From: [Clostridium] symbiosum
Lineage (GTDB): Bacteria > Bacillota > Clostridia > Lachnospirales > Lachnospiraceae
DNA length: 64,000 nt
NCBI GenBank assembly: GCA_036419695.1
Contig: CP143946.1
Coordinates: forward strand, 2,412,001 to 2,476,000
Reading direction: 5' to 3'
Part shown: in pieces, positions 1-7,491 of the stretch
How the letters are laid out: each line of letters begins with the position of its first letter
Position numbering within the stretch: position 1 is the stretch's first letter
Position numbers and translations under genes: made by a program
The notes under the pieces: generated by a model
Told to the model about the DNA's origin: nothing
The model's database searches: none
What the model saw: the letters and a program-made list of their open reading frames with translations, nothing else

Positions 1-1
1 C

Positions 2-298
2 GACGGCACCGTGTTCGTGGAGCAGCGCAAAATCCCGTTCCAGCTCCCCGAGGGTGCCGAGTGCGGTCGCTGCGAGCGCCCGCTTCGCGCCAGCTCCGCC
101 TCCGGCGAGCGCGTGGCGCTGGCCGCATCCGAGACCGTCCCAGCCGGTACCGTGCTTGAGTTCAGCATCCTCGTGATGAACCCCAAGGACGCGGAGACCG
201 TGCGCGAGTGGCTGGACTACGGTCGCCTGCGCGGCCTGTTCCAGTGGCGCAACAGCGGCAAGGGCCGCTTCGGGTGGGAGGAGGTAGCCCGAGACTAG
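2..298 (+). CDS. Hypothetical protein, 5' end cut by window edge
   Basis: The frame is open from the first bases of the window to a TAG at 296-298, so this is the C-terminal part (at least 98 residues) of a longer protein, although a GTG at 11 could in principle be a start. The end of the protein carries a motif GLFQWRNSGKGRF that I associate with small hypothetical proteins of phages and plasmids that I cannot name. Function is unknown. It reads in the same direction as the surface-protein genes downstream but is separated from them by a 400-base non-coding stretch. Confidence 0.6.
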   Translation, partial: DGTVFVEQRKIPFQLPEGAECGRCERPLRASSASGERVALAASETVPAGTVLEFSILVMNPKDAETVREWLDYGRLRGLFQWRNSGKGRFGWEEVARD

Positions 299-709
299 CT
301 GCGAGACCCACATACGCAGATACGGCACCTCGGGTAAGACCGGCGAGGCTGCGAATTAGAGAAGTTGCGATACGCAATGAAATGGAGAGGAAATGCAGAG
401 CATGGCTGCGAGATGGAGAGGCTAGGCGATGACGGCAATGACATGAGACGGAAAGGACACGCTGCGACTGGCAACGGAATTGAGATGATTCGCTGTGATA
501 CGAACGAAATGATATGGAATAGAGGCGCTTGGTGCCGACTGAGGCGCAGCGGATTCGCACCGCAACGCACCGATACGAGGGGAGATGGAAATGAAGGGCA
601 ATACGGCGCGGTGATGCGCTCATAGGATGACGGCGGGTCATGGGGCCTCGACGGCTCCGTGGCCCGCCCATATAAGATATACTCCTGATTACATGGAAGG
701 ATGATGCAG
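299..709 (+). other. Non-coding, purine-rich stretch with short repeated words
   Basis: No convincing reading frame: the open frames on both strands lack ribosome binding sites and have unlike codon use. The plus strand is rich in GA and repeats short words, for example ATGGAGAGG near 379 and 414 and GATACG or AATACG at about 315, 367, 496, 571 and 602. At the end sits a GU-rich dyad (632-643 with 657-668) followed by a TATAAGATATACT stretch that may be the -10 region of the next gene. It could be a regulatory RNA or an origin-like site; I see no known RNA family. Confidence 0.4.
632..686 (+). promoter_or_regulatory. Hairpin plus probable promoter of the 710 gene
   Basis: GGCGGGTCATGG (632-643) can pair with CCGTGGCCCGCC (657-668) using two G-U pairs, with a 13-base loop. 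It is followed by an AT-rich TATAAGATATACT that resembles a -10 box. The hairpin has no T-run, so it is a weak terminator candidate and may instead be part of a leader. Confidence 0.35.
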
Positions 710-1198
710 ATGACAGACCAGACGGACACTGTGGTGAAGAAGCGTCGCGCACTCATCGCCGTGGGTGTGCTCCTACTCGCGCTCTGCGCGGGCGGAGCGT
801 ACCTCGCCCTCAATGGCGGCAAGACCGGCGGTGCCACCTTGGGCGGTTACGATGACATGACCAAGGAGGAGATTCAGGCCGAACTCGACCGTCAGGCGCG
901 TGAGTCCATGATGACCATCTCGCTGGACATGACCCCGACCCTCTCCGCCGATGGCTCCAAGCTGGCGGTGCGCGTCGCCAACGTCGAGGAGAACCGCTTC
1001 GACCAGCTCATCGAGGTGGAGCAGGACGGGAAGGTCATCGGCTCCTACAAGGGCCTCAAGCCCGGTGAGAAGCTGGACGAGATTGACGTGACCGGCGCGA
1101 AGACGGGTGATGCCACCGTGACCGTTCAGGCCATGGAGGAAGGCGAGCCGTCCGGCAACCCCTCCGGCTTCGAGGTCATCATCACCGCATCTGAATAG
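710..1198 (+). CDS. Membrane-anchored extracellular protein, unknown function
   Basis: 162 residues. A short basic N terminus (KKRR) is followed by one hydrophobic segment at about residues 13-33 ending in GGAYLALNGG, then a hydrophilic extracellular part with an Ig-like, beta-rich character (residues 60-160). The ATG at 710 is chosen over 701 because the AAGG at 697-700 sits the right distance upstream; at 701 there would be no spacing. It is first in a run of exported proteins (710, 1264, 1879, 3065). A surface or mating-contact role is inferred from the company it keeps. Confidence 0.65.
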   Translation: MTDQTDTVVKKRRALIAVGVLLLALCAGGAYLALNGGKTGGATLGGYDDMTKEEIQAELDRQARESMMTISLDMTPTLSADGSKLAVRVANVEENRFDQLIEVEQDGKVIGSYKGLKPGEKLDEIDVTGAKTGDATVTVQAMEEGEPSGNPSGFEVIITASE

Positions 1199-1263
1199 CC
1201 GTGATTTCGCGGGATGGACCCGCGAGCGGATAGACACCCCGGATGGGGAGAAAGGGGCATGAC

Positions 1264-1806
1264 ATGCCTAAGTTCAAGAAGGGCCTCGCAGGAATCATGG
1301 CAGCCGCGATGCTCGCCACCGCAATCGGTACCCCTGCCGCAGCCTTCGCCGCCACGAACAAGACCACGACCGTCACGGTCAAGGCCGACGATTCCAACCT
1401 GACGGTGACGGTGCCGACGGTCATCCCGTTCACCATGGGCGCTGACGGCGTGCTGACCTCCGCGTCCTCCGGTGCGCTGCAAATCGTCAACGGCTCCAAT
1501 TTCGGCATCCACGTCTCAGGCGTGTCCGTGGCGAAACAGTCCCCGTTCAACATCGTGGCCGACGCCTCCAAGGCTACCGAGGACAATGCTGTGGACTTCC
1601 AGTTCGGCGTGGACTCCGCACTCATCGACGCCGCCGCGCCGAAGGCCAAGGCCGGTTCCTACGACCTCGCCCCGACCGGTGCCGCTGGTGCGACCCTGAA
1701 CCTCAAAGCGCAGGGTGACGCAAAGAACGTCAAGGAGGACATCGCCAAGGACAAGACCGTGGCGACCATCACTTGGACGTTCGCCGCCGGTAACGCCAAG
1801 GCCTAA
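1264..1806 (+). CDS. Secreted surface protein, paralogue of the next gene
   Basis: 180 residues. It starts with a Sec signal peptide (MPKFKKG, hydrophobic core, AAAFA/A cleavage near residue 27). The mature part begins with a beta-strand motif LTVTVPTVIPFTMGADG that recurs as ISVTVPTTISCTMMADG in the protein encoded at 1879, so the two are paralogues at their N-terminal halves. The start at 1264 is preferred over 1243 because AAAGGGG (1251-1257) is a good ribosome binding site for it. No enzyme motif or sorting signal is seen. A transcription terminator follows at 1836. Confidence 0.7.
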   Translation: MPKFKKGLAGIMAAAMLATAIGTPAAAFAATNKTTTVTVKADDSNLTVTVPTVIPFTMGADGVLTSASSGALQIVNGSNFGIHVSGVSVAKQSPFNIVADASKATEDNAVDFQFGVDSALIDAAAPKAKAGSYDLAPTGAAGATLNLKAQGDAKNVKEDIAKDKTVATITWTFAAGNAKA

Positions 1807-1835
1807 TGGACGGTGCATCTGTTCTCTTAATCTCG

Positions 1836-1863
1836 ATGGCGCTCGACGTAGCGCCATTTTTTT
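1836..1863 (+). terminator. Rho-independent terminator
   Basis: ATGGCGCT (1836-1843) pairs with AGCGCCAT (1850-1857) and is followed by a run of T to 1863. It lies between two paralogous surface-protein genes, so read-through between them may be limited. Confidence 0.85.
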
Positions 1864-1878
1864 CTAGGAAGGAGGAAT

Positions 1879-3072
1879 ATGGGAAAGACCAAGAAGGCCG
1901 GTCTCCTCGCACGCGCCGTGACCTGCCTCGCGGCCACCATCGCCATCGCCTTGGGCACCGCATCCCCGGCCTTTGCGGCAGGTGAGATTGACGGTTCGGT
2001 GGACACGTCTAACATCAGCGTCACCGTGCCGACCACGATTTCCTGCACCATGATGGCTGACGGAACGGTCGTGGCCCCGTCCGACTTGTCCATCGTGAAC
2101 TCCGGCGATGCAGTCGTGGTGGATGCCTACACCGCCGATTCGATGGGCAACGCGGTAGATTTCACCCTCGACATCGGTGGAACCCGCGCCTTGAGCCGCA
2201 CTGGTGGCAAAGATGAGCCAGCCTTATCACCCATTAAGCTCAAGGCAGGCTCCGAAGGGTCGCTGACCCTCTCCGTCTCAAAACTCTCACGCTCCAATCA
2301 CGGTAGCCTCATCGACCGTGCAGCGGACGGAGCCACGGACATGTTTCGCCTTGGGTTCAACTTCGACACCACGACCCTTACTGATAAGGCCGCTATCAAT
2401 ATCGAGGGTACACCCGAGGTGGGTTCCACACTCACTGCGAACGTCACCGGTGCCCCGCCTCATGCGCAGATGAGCTATCAGTGGTATCGCAAGAAGACGG
2501 AATCAGTGCAGCGCCTCATAAGTTCCACTAATGATTTGCAATATGGTGGTGCTCTCTACGTAGAAGTGCCAGAACTTGGAAAAATCATCATTAAAGTATC
2601 TAACTCTGATGGTGCTTACGTGAGCGATGAATACCAAGCTCTTTTTAGTAATGACATTGAAGTTCCTTATGTCTCAGTAAGAAACTATGGGGAGACTCAA
2701 GGTGACTATTTAATTGTAAGTGTGTGTGAATATACATATGAGTTATCCCCCGGTCTTTATTATATGATACCGGCCAATTCATATGGTCCTCCGCGCAAAG
2801 CGGATGCGTATAGAATCGTTGATAATGAAATCGACGAAGCGATTGAGGGTGCGACAGGTAGCACTTATGACATCCAGAGTGGTGATGAGGGGTATTTCAT
2901 TTACTGTAAGGCGATTGATGTTTCCGGAAATTATAGTGGTGAGTTGGTAAGCGAGACGGTCGGCCCAGTCAAAGCTGCAAAAAAGGGCGAGATACAGAGC
3001 ATTGCCACGTCATCGGATGATATAGTCGGACAGGTGTTGATAACGTCTCATGGGGAGGTATCCAATGAGTAA
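1879..3072 (+). CDS. Secreted Ig-like surface protein
   Basis: 397 residues, with strong ribosome binding site GGAAGGAGG just upstream. The signal peptide ends near ASPAFA/A (residue 34). Residues 45-165 are related to the protein encoded at 1264; from about residue 170 (PEVGSTLTANVTGAPP, then SYQWYR) the sequence resembles bacterial Ig-like repeats of surface proteins. The DNA from about 2500 to 2980 is clearly AT-richer than the rest of the gene, which suggests that the C-terminal half was acquired separately. The stop overlaps the start of the next gene by eight bases, so the two are probably translated together. Confidence 0.7.
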   Translation: MGKTKKAGLLARAVTCLAATIAIALGTASPAFAAGEIDGSVDTSNISVTVPTTISCTMMADGTVVAPSDLSIVNSGDAVVVDAYTADSMGNAVDFTLDIGGTRALSRTGGKDEPALSPIKLKAGSEGSLTLSVSKLSRSNHGSLIDRAADGATDMFRLGFNFDTTTLTDKAAINIEGTPEVGSTLTANVTGAPPHAQMSYQWYRKKTESVQRLISSTNDLQYGGALYVEVPELGKIIIKVSNSDGAYVSDEYQALFSNDIEVPYVSVRNYGETQGDYLIVSVCEYTYELSPGLYYMIPANSYGPPRKADAYRIVDNEIDEAIEGATGSTYDIQSGDEGYFIYCKAIDVSGNYSGELVSETVGPVKAAKKGEIQSIATSSDDIVGQVLITSHGEVSNE

Positions 3073-3346
3073 GCATATCCTGACGCGTGTAATTGCCGTC
3101 CCACTTGCCTTGGCTATCGCGGCACCCATGCTGGTGCCCGCAGCGCCCGCTTTCGCCAACACCACTCAGGTGACCATCCGCGCCGTCGAGTCTGAGGGCG
3201 GGAAGCAGGAGACTGGCAGTTACGATAAGACCGGCGGCATCGGTCTCGCGCCGCTCATCGCAGTCGCGGGAGCATCTTCGGTCGCGTGCCTGACCCTCGC
3301 GCATCGACTCGGCAAGGGCGATGATGGTGAGAAGACGATTGCATGA
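3065..3346 (+). CDS. Small cell-surface protein with sortase-like tail
   Basis: 93 residues. An N-terminal signal peptide (cleavage near PAFA/N, residue 31) is followed by only about 30 mature residues, then YDKTGG, a hydrophobic segment (about residues 62-80) and a basic/charged end (RLGKGDDGEK). This is the layout of a sortase substrate, and the KTGG core matches the GKTGG of the giant adhesin encoded at 21915-29684. A class B sortase gene lies at 20376. Being a sortase substrate is inferred. Its start overlaps the upstream gene. Confidence 0.6.
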   Translation: MSKHILTRVIAVPLALAIAAPMLVPAAPAFANTTQVTIRAVESEGGKQETGSYDKTGGIGLAPLIAVAGASSVACLTLAHRLGKGDDGEKTIA

Positions 3347-3441
3347 TGCCATGACCTGCCCGTTTCCCGCCAGACGCTCTGAGAGCCGATTCTAGGCGGC
3401 ATCATCCGACATAGGTCATCTTGGACATGGGTGACATTCAA

Positions 3442-3476
3442 GACCCCGCAGGAGCGATTCTGCGGGGTCGTTTTTT
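3442..3476 (+). terminator. Rho-independent terminator
   Basis: GACCCCGCAG (3442-3451) pairs with CTGCGGGGTC (3460-3469), followed by GTTTTTT. A near-copy of this terminator serves the sortase gene at 20283-20317. The rest of 3347-3739 holds only this terminator and the promoter region of the next gene; the open frames in it have no ribosome binding site and look spurious. Confidence 0.9.
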
Positions 3477-3649
3477 CTCACGACGCGAATCGAGACGGTG
3501 GGAAGGCAGGGAGAGAGGAGGATGGGGTGACGGTCACAAGAAGGGCGATGTTGCAGAGATGGCGGTTGGTTCGCATGGGTGACGGATGGGGGAGGGCAAG
3601 GATAGGGGCAAGCCCCTATGACCCATGTTCCCTGCGGGGCGGTCTTGTG

Positions 3650-3710
3650 GAGAGCGTATGTGGGAATGTAGTTCACCACATTTGTAGTATGCTAGGTTGA
3701 TATAATTAAG
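3650..3710 (+). promoter_or_regulatory. Extended -10 promoter, copy 1 of a duplicated 60-bp block
   Basis: The -10 box TATAAT (3701-3706) is preceded by TG with one base between, the extended -10 form. The whole block matches the block at 4261-4320 over about 60 bases, including GAGAG, TATGTGG, ACCAC, TTTGTAGTAT and TATAATTAAG. This suggests shared control of the genes at 3740 and 4354. Confidence 0.75.
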
Positions 3711-3739
3711 CCACAGGCAACCGAGAGAAAGGAACCGAC

Positions 3740-4219
3740 ATGTTCGAGCCGAAGTGCGACTGGTGGAAGAAGATTAAGTGGGAGGACAGGACGGTCCTGT
3801 TGAAGGGCATCCTCTCCATCAAGCGCGAGGATTACGGCAGGTTCGTCGAGCTGGCGCTTGACGCGGGCATGAGGAAGGCGCTTGCCGGGGATTACGACGA
3901 GGAGACGCAGACCGGCGAGTTCTGGTTCGATGCAGAGAAGGAGGGGCCGCGCGGCATCCTCGAATGGCTTGGGTTCTCGGCGGATGAGACCGAGGGGGGC
4001 TTGGAGTGTGTCTGCTTTGAAGACAGCGGGTACGGTGCATACAGGGACGACATGGGACGCGCCGTCTTCGAGGCCTGCGCCCCCGTCATCGGGGCTGGTT
4101 CCGTCCTTATGTTCATGGAGAACTGGGACGAGGCCGAGGAGAAGGACCCTCGCATCTGGCGATACACGTTCGATGGCGAGAAGATGCACGTCCAAGATGG
4201 TCGCTTCATCTTCGACTAG
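3740..4219 (+). CDS. Hypothetical acidic protein
   Basis: 159 residues, strongly acidic, with ribosome binding site GAGAAAGGAA. No signal peptide, membrane segment or recognisable motif. It has its own extended -10 promoter and is closed by a terminator at 4228, so it is a single-gene unit. The promoter block is shared with the gene at 4354. In its position beside ssb it may be an early-entry (leading-region) gene, for example an antirestriction or SOS-modulating protein, but nothing in the sequence proves this. Confidence 0.65.
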   Translation: MFEPKCDWWKKIKWEDRTVLLKGILSIKREDYGRFVELALDAGMRKALAGDYDEETQTGEFWFDAEKEGPRGILEWLGFSADETEGGLECVCFEDSGYGAYRDDMGRAVFEACAPVIGAGSVLMFMENWDEAEEKDPRIWRYTFDGEKMHVQDGRFIFD

Positions 4220-4227
4220 GTGGCAAG

Positions 4228-4251
4228 AGGGGCATCCGCGAGGGTGCCCCT
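4228..4251 (+). terminator. Terminator hairpin after the 3740 gene
   Basis: AGGGGCA (4228-4234) pairs with TGCCCCT (4245-4251); the tail is ATTCTTA, so the T-run is weak. Confidence 0.6.
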
Positions 4252-4260
4252 ATTCTTATG

Positions 4261-4320
4261 GAGAGTCTATGTGGCATACTGTATTACCACTTTTGTAGTA
4301 TTGTAGGTTGCTATAATTAA
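4261..4320 (+). promoter_or_regulatory. Extended -10 promoter, copy 2 of the duplicated block
   Basis: TGCTATAAT (box at 4312-4317) inside a block nearly the same as 3650-3710. The base-level similarity covers both the region upstream of -10 and the start of the transcript, as expected for a shared operator. Confidence 0.75.
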
Positions 4321-4353
4321 GGCAACGCAAACCGCGAGGGAAGGAAACCCACC

Positions 4354-4938
4354 ATGAAGCGCAACGACCTGAACGCCATCATCACGGGCATCGTGCATCG
4401 CTACATCGAGGACGGCTGGGTCCTTGAGATGTGTAATTCGAGTTACAGCGATGTCGTGGGCGTGCATTTCCTCTCCCGTGGCCGCGAGCGCGTCGCGGTC
4501 GGCATCCGCCGCCCGGAGTTGAAGGAGGTGAGCGATGACGCTCGATTCGCGAACTTGCAGGGGCTGGACTCGCGCATCCTGTTCGAGTGCCGCGCCCCGA
4601 AGGGGTCCTTCGATTGGGTTGAGCCTGAGAACGTCATCAGCGAGCGCGTGTTCTTCAAAGTCGATGGTGACTGGTACGTCGATGATGCCCGTGAGGCGGA
4701 TGGAGCGAAGGCAAAGAGGCGCGAGAGGGCGAGGCGCGACTTCTACCGCAATTCCGCTCGCCGTTCGTTCCACCCCACCAAGGCGTTCCTCGACAAGTGG
4801 GTTCGCGGAATGTACGGATGGAAGAACGTCAAGCCCTCGGATGTCGTCATAGCGAAGGGGACGTGCGCAGATGGGATTTATTACCTTGTGCGGAAGACCG
4901 TCGGCAATGGTGACTGCTTCTCGGTCACGAGCTTTTGA
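4354..4938 (+). CDS. Hypothetical protein
   Basis: 194 residues with ribosome binding site GGGAAGGAAA. The N-terminal 105 residues look like a compact alpha/beta domain; residues 115-145 are very basic (KAKRRERARRDFYRNSARR), which could bind nucleic acid. No family recognised. It is a single-gene unit between the duplicated promoter at 4261 and a GC-rich hairpin at 4958. Regulation is probably shared with the 3740 gene. Confidence 0.6.
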   Translation: MKRNDLNAIITGIVHRYIEDGWVLEMCNSSYSDVVGVHFLSRGRERVAVGIRRPELKEVSDDARFANLQGLDSRILFECRAPKGSFDWVEPENVISERVFFKVDGDWYVDDAREADGAKAKRRERARRDFYRNSARRSFHPTKAFLDKWVRGMYGWKNVKPSDVVIAKGTCADGIYYLVRKTVGNGDCFSVTSF

Positions 4939-4957
4939 AAGCGATAGGCACGGCATG

Positions 4958-4988
4958 GGAGGGGCACCGGATGACCGACGGCCCCTCC
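4958..4988 (+). terminator. GC-rich hairpin after the 4354 gene
   Basis: GGAGGGGC (4958-4965) pairs with GCCCCTCC (4981-4988). No real T-run follows, so termination is probable but not certain. Confidence 0.5.
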
Positions 4989-5043
4989 TTGGCATGTGGC
5001 GGGTTCGCCGCGTGTAGAAGATATGGAGGTTACTACATTTCAA

Positions 5044-5071
5044 TTATACTGGCATTGTAGTTTGCTATATT
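5044..5071 (+). promoter_or_regulatory. Promoter of the ssb operon
   Basis: TTATAC (5044-5049) and an extended -10 TGCTATATT (box 5066-5071) are 16 bases apart. The string GTAGTTTGCTATA resembles the other element promoters at 3701 and 4312. Confidence 0.6.
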
Positions 5072-5121
5072 GGTAGTGCCGAAAAGGCAGGTAGTCACAT
5101 CCGAGTAGATTGGATTCAGAC

Positions 5122-5511
5122 ATGGCAATCAACCGAGTCATCATCGAGGGCAACCTGACGCGCGACGTGGAGATGCGCGCCACCGCCAGCGGCCTCGCAG
5201 TCGCAGGGTTCACCGTCGCGGTCAATGAGAAGCGCAAGAACGCCGAGGGCGAGTACGTCGATGCCCCCGTGTTCGTCAAGTGCTCCCTGTTCGGCACCCG
5301 CGCCGAGAAGCTGTCCAAGTACCTCCTCAAGGGCACCAAGGTCACCATCGACGGCAAGCTGCGCTACTCGCAGTGGACCAAGGACGATGAGAAGCGCCAT
5401 GAGCTGAGCGTCATCGTTGACCAGCTTGAGTTCAGCGGCGGCAAGCGCGAGCAGACCGGCGATGCGCCCGCTCCTGAACTCGACCTCTATGACGAGGACA
5501 TCCCGTTCTAG
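5122..5511 (+). CDS. ssb: Single-stranded DNA-binding protein
   Basis: 129 residues. The OB-fold of bacterial SSB is evident from residue 1 (INRVIIEGNLTRDVEMR, VAGFTVAVNEK, FVKCSLFGTRAEKLSKYL, KVTIDGKLRYSQW), and the protein ends in the acidic tail DEDIPF that recruits repair and replication proteins. The linker is short for the family. The ATG at 5122 is chosen because the SSB fold starts there; a TTG at 5110 is possible but adds only four residues. In conjugative elements SSB coats the incoming single strand in the recipient. It is followed at 5532 by three small membrane-protein genes. Confidence 0.95.
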   Translation: MAINRVIIEGNLTRDVEMRATASGLAVAGFTVAVNEKRKNAEGEYVDAPVFVKCSLFGTRAEKLSKYLLKGTKVTIDGKLRYSQWTKDDEKRHELSVIVDQLEFSGGKREQTGDAPAPELDLYDEDIPF

Positions 5512-5531
5512 GGTTCGAGAGGAGACCGGTC

Positions 5532-5708
5532 GTGTTCGCAATCGGCTGGGGTTTCCTGATGCTGGCGGTCATCCTCGCCGCCGCCAGCATCTCCCACGAT
5601 TCCACGTACATCTTCGCGAGGAGGAAGATGACTCGCAAGAGGGCGCTGCAAATCGGCTTCCTGTCGATTATGGCCGTCATGTTCCTCCTCGCATCGTTCC
5701 TAGGTTGA
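5532..5708 (+). CDS. Small two-segment membrane protein
   Basis: 58 residues with a GTG start after GAGAGGAGAC. Two hydrophobic segments (about residues 4-20 and 39-57) flank a basic loop ARRKMTRKR, so both ends would lie outside. It is probably co-transcribed with ssb and the two membrane-protein genes that follow. Function unknown. Confidence 0.5.
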   Translation: MFAIGWGFLMLAVILAAASISHDSTYIFARRKMTRKRALQIGFLSIMAVMFLLASFLG

Positions 5709-5720
5709 TGGAGGTGCCGG

Positions 5721-5948
5721 ATGGCAAGGTCGGATAAGGTCGCGATGTGCATCATGCGCTATATGGTCCCGCTCATCTTCGCCGTGGAGTTCATCGCCAT
5801 AGCCGCGCTGGCATGGTCGCTGGGAGGTCCGCGATGGGCTTTCGGTGCCGTGGCGGCTGTGGCGCTCATGCTCCTGTTCTCCTATGCGTTCTGCTGTATG
5901 GCCGCAGTCTCAGACGGGTACGGTCCCGACGAATCGGAAGGGAAGTGA
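5721..5948 (+). CDS. Small membrane protein
   Basis: 75 residues with ribosome binding site GGAGGTG. Two hydrophobic segments (about residues 12-33 and 39-60) and an acidic C terminus. Its TGA overlaps the next ATG, so the pair is likely translationally coupled. Function unknown. Confidence 0.55.
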   Translation: MARSDKVAMCIMRYMVPLIFAVEFIAIAALAWSLGGPRWAFGAVAAVALMLLFSYAFCCMAAVSDGYGPDESEGK

Positions 5949-6205
5949 TGCCGATGGCCTCGAAGGGCCTTCATCGCGAACGTCCGTGCAAAGGCTTTGG
6001 CAGAAAAGGGGTTGGATTGACCATCGCGGTTGCAGCGGCAGTCCCCTTAGCGGTCATCGTCGCCTTGGCACTCGGTTGTTACGTCGGTTTGAACACCACC
6101 GGCGTGGTCATGGTTTCGGTAGGCTTCACCCTGCTTCTCACCCTCTATGCCGTGACGGTTCGCGCCCTTTGCTTGGAATACCGCAAGAGCGGCCTCGTGG
6201 ATTAA
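5948..6205 (+). CDS. Small membrane protein
   Basis: 85 residues starting at the ATG that overlaps the previous stop. A basic N terminus is followed by two hydrophobic segments (about residues 22-42 and 50-70). Longer open reading further upstream in this frame runs inside the preceding gene and is not used. The stop lies inside a tandem 16-base repeat (6199-6230). Function unknown. Confidence 0.5.
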   Translation: MPMASKGLHRERPCKGFGRKGVGLTIAVAAAVPLAVIVALALGCYVGLNTTGVVMVSVGFTLLLTLYAVTVRALCLEYRKSGLVD

Positions 6206-6230
6206 GCAACTCATGGATTAAGCAACTCAT
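6199..6230 (+). repeat. Perfect tandem duplication of 16 bp before parA
   Basis: The unit GGATTAAGCAACTCAT occurs twice head to tail (6199-6214 and 6215-6230) and a decayed third start (GAATCAAG) follows. It covers the stop of the upstream gene and the leader of parA. It may be a slippage duplication or a small binding site for the partition proteins. Confidence 0.85.
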
Positions 6231-6252
6231 GAATCAAGACGAGAAAGGACTG

Positions 6253-6831
6253 ATGTATATGTTCACGATTCTGTTCCTCAACCAGAAGGGCGGTGTCGGC
6301 AAGACCACCCTCGCCGACGAGCTGGCGTTCGCGCTTGAGCGCCGAGGCTCCACGGTGGCGTTCGTCTCCACCGACCCGCAGGGCGGCTCCGTCCACGAGG
6401 TCTGCGATGACCCGGACTACGCCGAGTCCTGCGATTACCAGATTGTCGATACGGCGGGCGTCCTGAACGACGGCATGGGCGATTGGTGCCGCGCCGCCGA
6501 TGTCATCCTCATCCCCATGCTCCCGAGCACGCGCGATGTGGAGCCGACCATGCGCACCTACCAAATCGCCAAGGACTCCGGTACGGACGCGACGATACGT
6601 CTCGTGGTCAACAACTTCTACGCGTTCGGCAAGCTCGACAAGCAGCTCGTGGAGTTCCTTGAGTCAGAGCAGGTTCCGGTCATCGCGAAGGTGCCCCGCG
6701 CGGTCGCGCTCTCGCAGGCCGCAGCCGAGGGCAAGTCGGTCGCGGAGCACAGTCCGCACAGCCACGTCATCCCGGCTCTTGAGGAGCTGGCAGATTCCAT
6801 CATCAACGAGAAGGAGAAAAAGTATGTCTAA
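6253..6831 (+). CDS. parA: ParA-family partition ATPase
   Basis: 192 residues. The deviant Walker A motif KGGVGKTT lies at residues 12-19, the switch region STDPQGG near 40 and a Walker B-like strand QIVDTAG near 62. The length fits the small ParA/Soj class without an N-terminal DNA-binding domain. The start at 6253 is set by GAGAAAGGA directly upstream; the open frame further upstream belongs to another gene's region. Its stop overlaps the start of the ribbon-helix-helix protein at 6824, the normal layout of a small partition pair. It would stabilise the element when extrachromosomal or control its copy or location. Confidence 0.9.
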   Translation: MYMFTILFLNQKGGVGKTTLADELAFALERRGSTVAFVSTDPQGGSVHEVCDDPDYAESCDYQIVDTAGVLNDGMGDWCRAADVILIPMLPSTRDVEPTMRTYQIAKDSGTDATIRLVVNNFYAFGKLDKQLVEFLESEQVPVIAKVPRAVALSQAAAEGKSVAEHSPHSHVIPALEELADSIINEKEKKYV

Positions 6832-7039
6832 CAACAGCAACGCCTTCATGGCCTCCGCGAAGAAGTCCAAGCGCCAGCAGGCCTCCATCCAGCACGCGCA
6901 GCCGGAGGTCGATGAGCTGGTGTGCATCAACGTCCGCATCCCGAAGTCCATGCACACGAGGCTCCAATATCACAAGGTGGAGACGGGTGAGAATATGACC
7001 GTCCTCATCAACCGCCTCCTCGAAGCCGAGTTCGCGTAG
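6824..7039 (+). CDS. Small ribbon-helix-helix DNA-binding protein (ParB/CopG type)
   Basis: 71 residues with a basic N terminus (KKSKRQQ). Residues 34-70 (CINVRIPKSMHTRL, then GENMTVLINRLLEAEF) fit a ribbon-helix-helix fold: one beta strand then two helices. It overlaps the parA stop by eight bases. In small ParA loci the partner is an RHH centromere-binding protein that also represses the operon, so this is probably the second half of the partition system. The centromere is not identified; the 16-base tandem repeat before parA is a candidate. Confidence 0.75.
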   Translation: MSNNSNAFMASAKKSKRQQASIQHAQPEVDELVCINVRIPKSMHTRLQYHKVETGENMTVLINRLLEAEFA

Positions 7040-7049
7040 GCGGTGCGCG

Positions 7050-7334
7050 ATGGGAAAGCGAATCGGGGTGTACAAGTACATCCATGCGCTCCCCCGCGAT
7101 GCCTACGGGAACCGCTATCACATCGGGGGTCGAATCCTCTCCCAGAAGTTCGGTCTGGGTACGGTCATCGGCGTAGCACGCGGGGGCGATGGGCGCACAT
7201 GCGTCGTCTGCAACTTCCGCGCGTCCTATCGCGAGGGGGGCGTGGTCGTCTCCAAGTGGCGCACATGGCTCGTGCCCGCCGAGGAGGGCGTCGCGGTCGA
7301 GGTGAAGGAGGAGACGGATGTCGAAGCCCGATAA
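7050..7334 (+). CDS. Hypothetical protein
   Basis: 94 residues. A compact domain with GGRILSQKFGLGTVIG and two cysteines; no family recognised. It overlaps the next gene by 17 bases and lies 10 bases after the partition gene, so it is probably in the parA operon. Confidence 0.5.
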   Translation: MGKRIGVYKYIHALPRDAYGNRYHIGGRILSQKFGLGTVIGVARGGDGRTCVVCNFRASYREGGVVVSKWRTWLVPAEEGVAVEVKEETDVEAR

Positions 7335-7491
7335 GCCCATATTCAACCAACAGGGCGGACGCGGGAAGCTCTACGGCCCGACTCATGGGGCGACGTACAT
7401 GGGCACATACCAGATGCCCGACGGCAAGATGGACCGACGCATGTTCAACTGCGCCACCAACGTGGTCGAGGTCAAGATGTGGACGGCATAG
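7318..7491 (+). CDS. Small hypothetical protein
   Basis: 57 residues (ATG 7318, TAG 7489-7491) with ribosome binding site GAAGGAGGAGA inside the upstream gene. The sequence is rich in Gly, Tyr and Met and contains two Cys. The next gene's ATG follows its stop directly, so the three genes 7050, 7318 and 7492 look coupled. Function unknown. Confidence 0.5.
   Translation: MSKPDKPIFNQQGGRGKLYGPTHGATYMGTYQMPDGKMDRRMFNCATNVVEVKMWTA

Noticed and set aside
5845..6252. N-terminal extension of the ParA frame
   Set aside because: The extension runs through the membrane-protein gene at 5948 in another frame and does not look like ParA; the good ribosome binding site is at 6241-6249.
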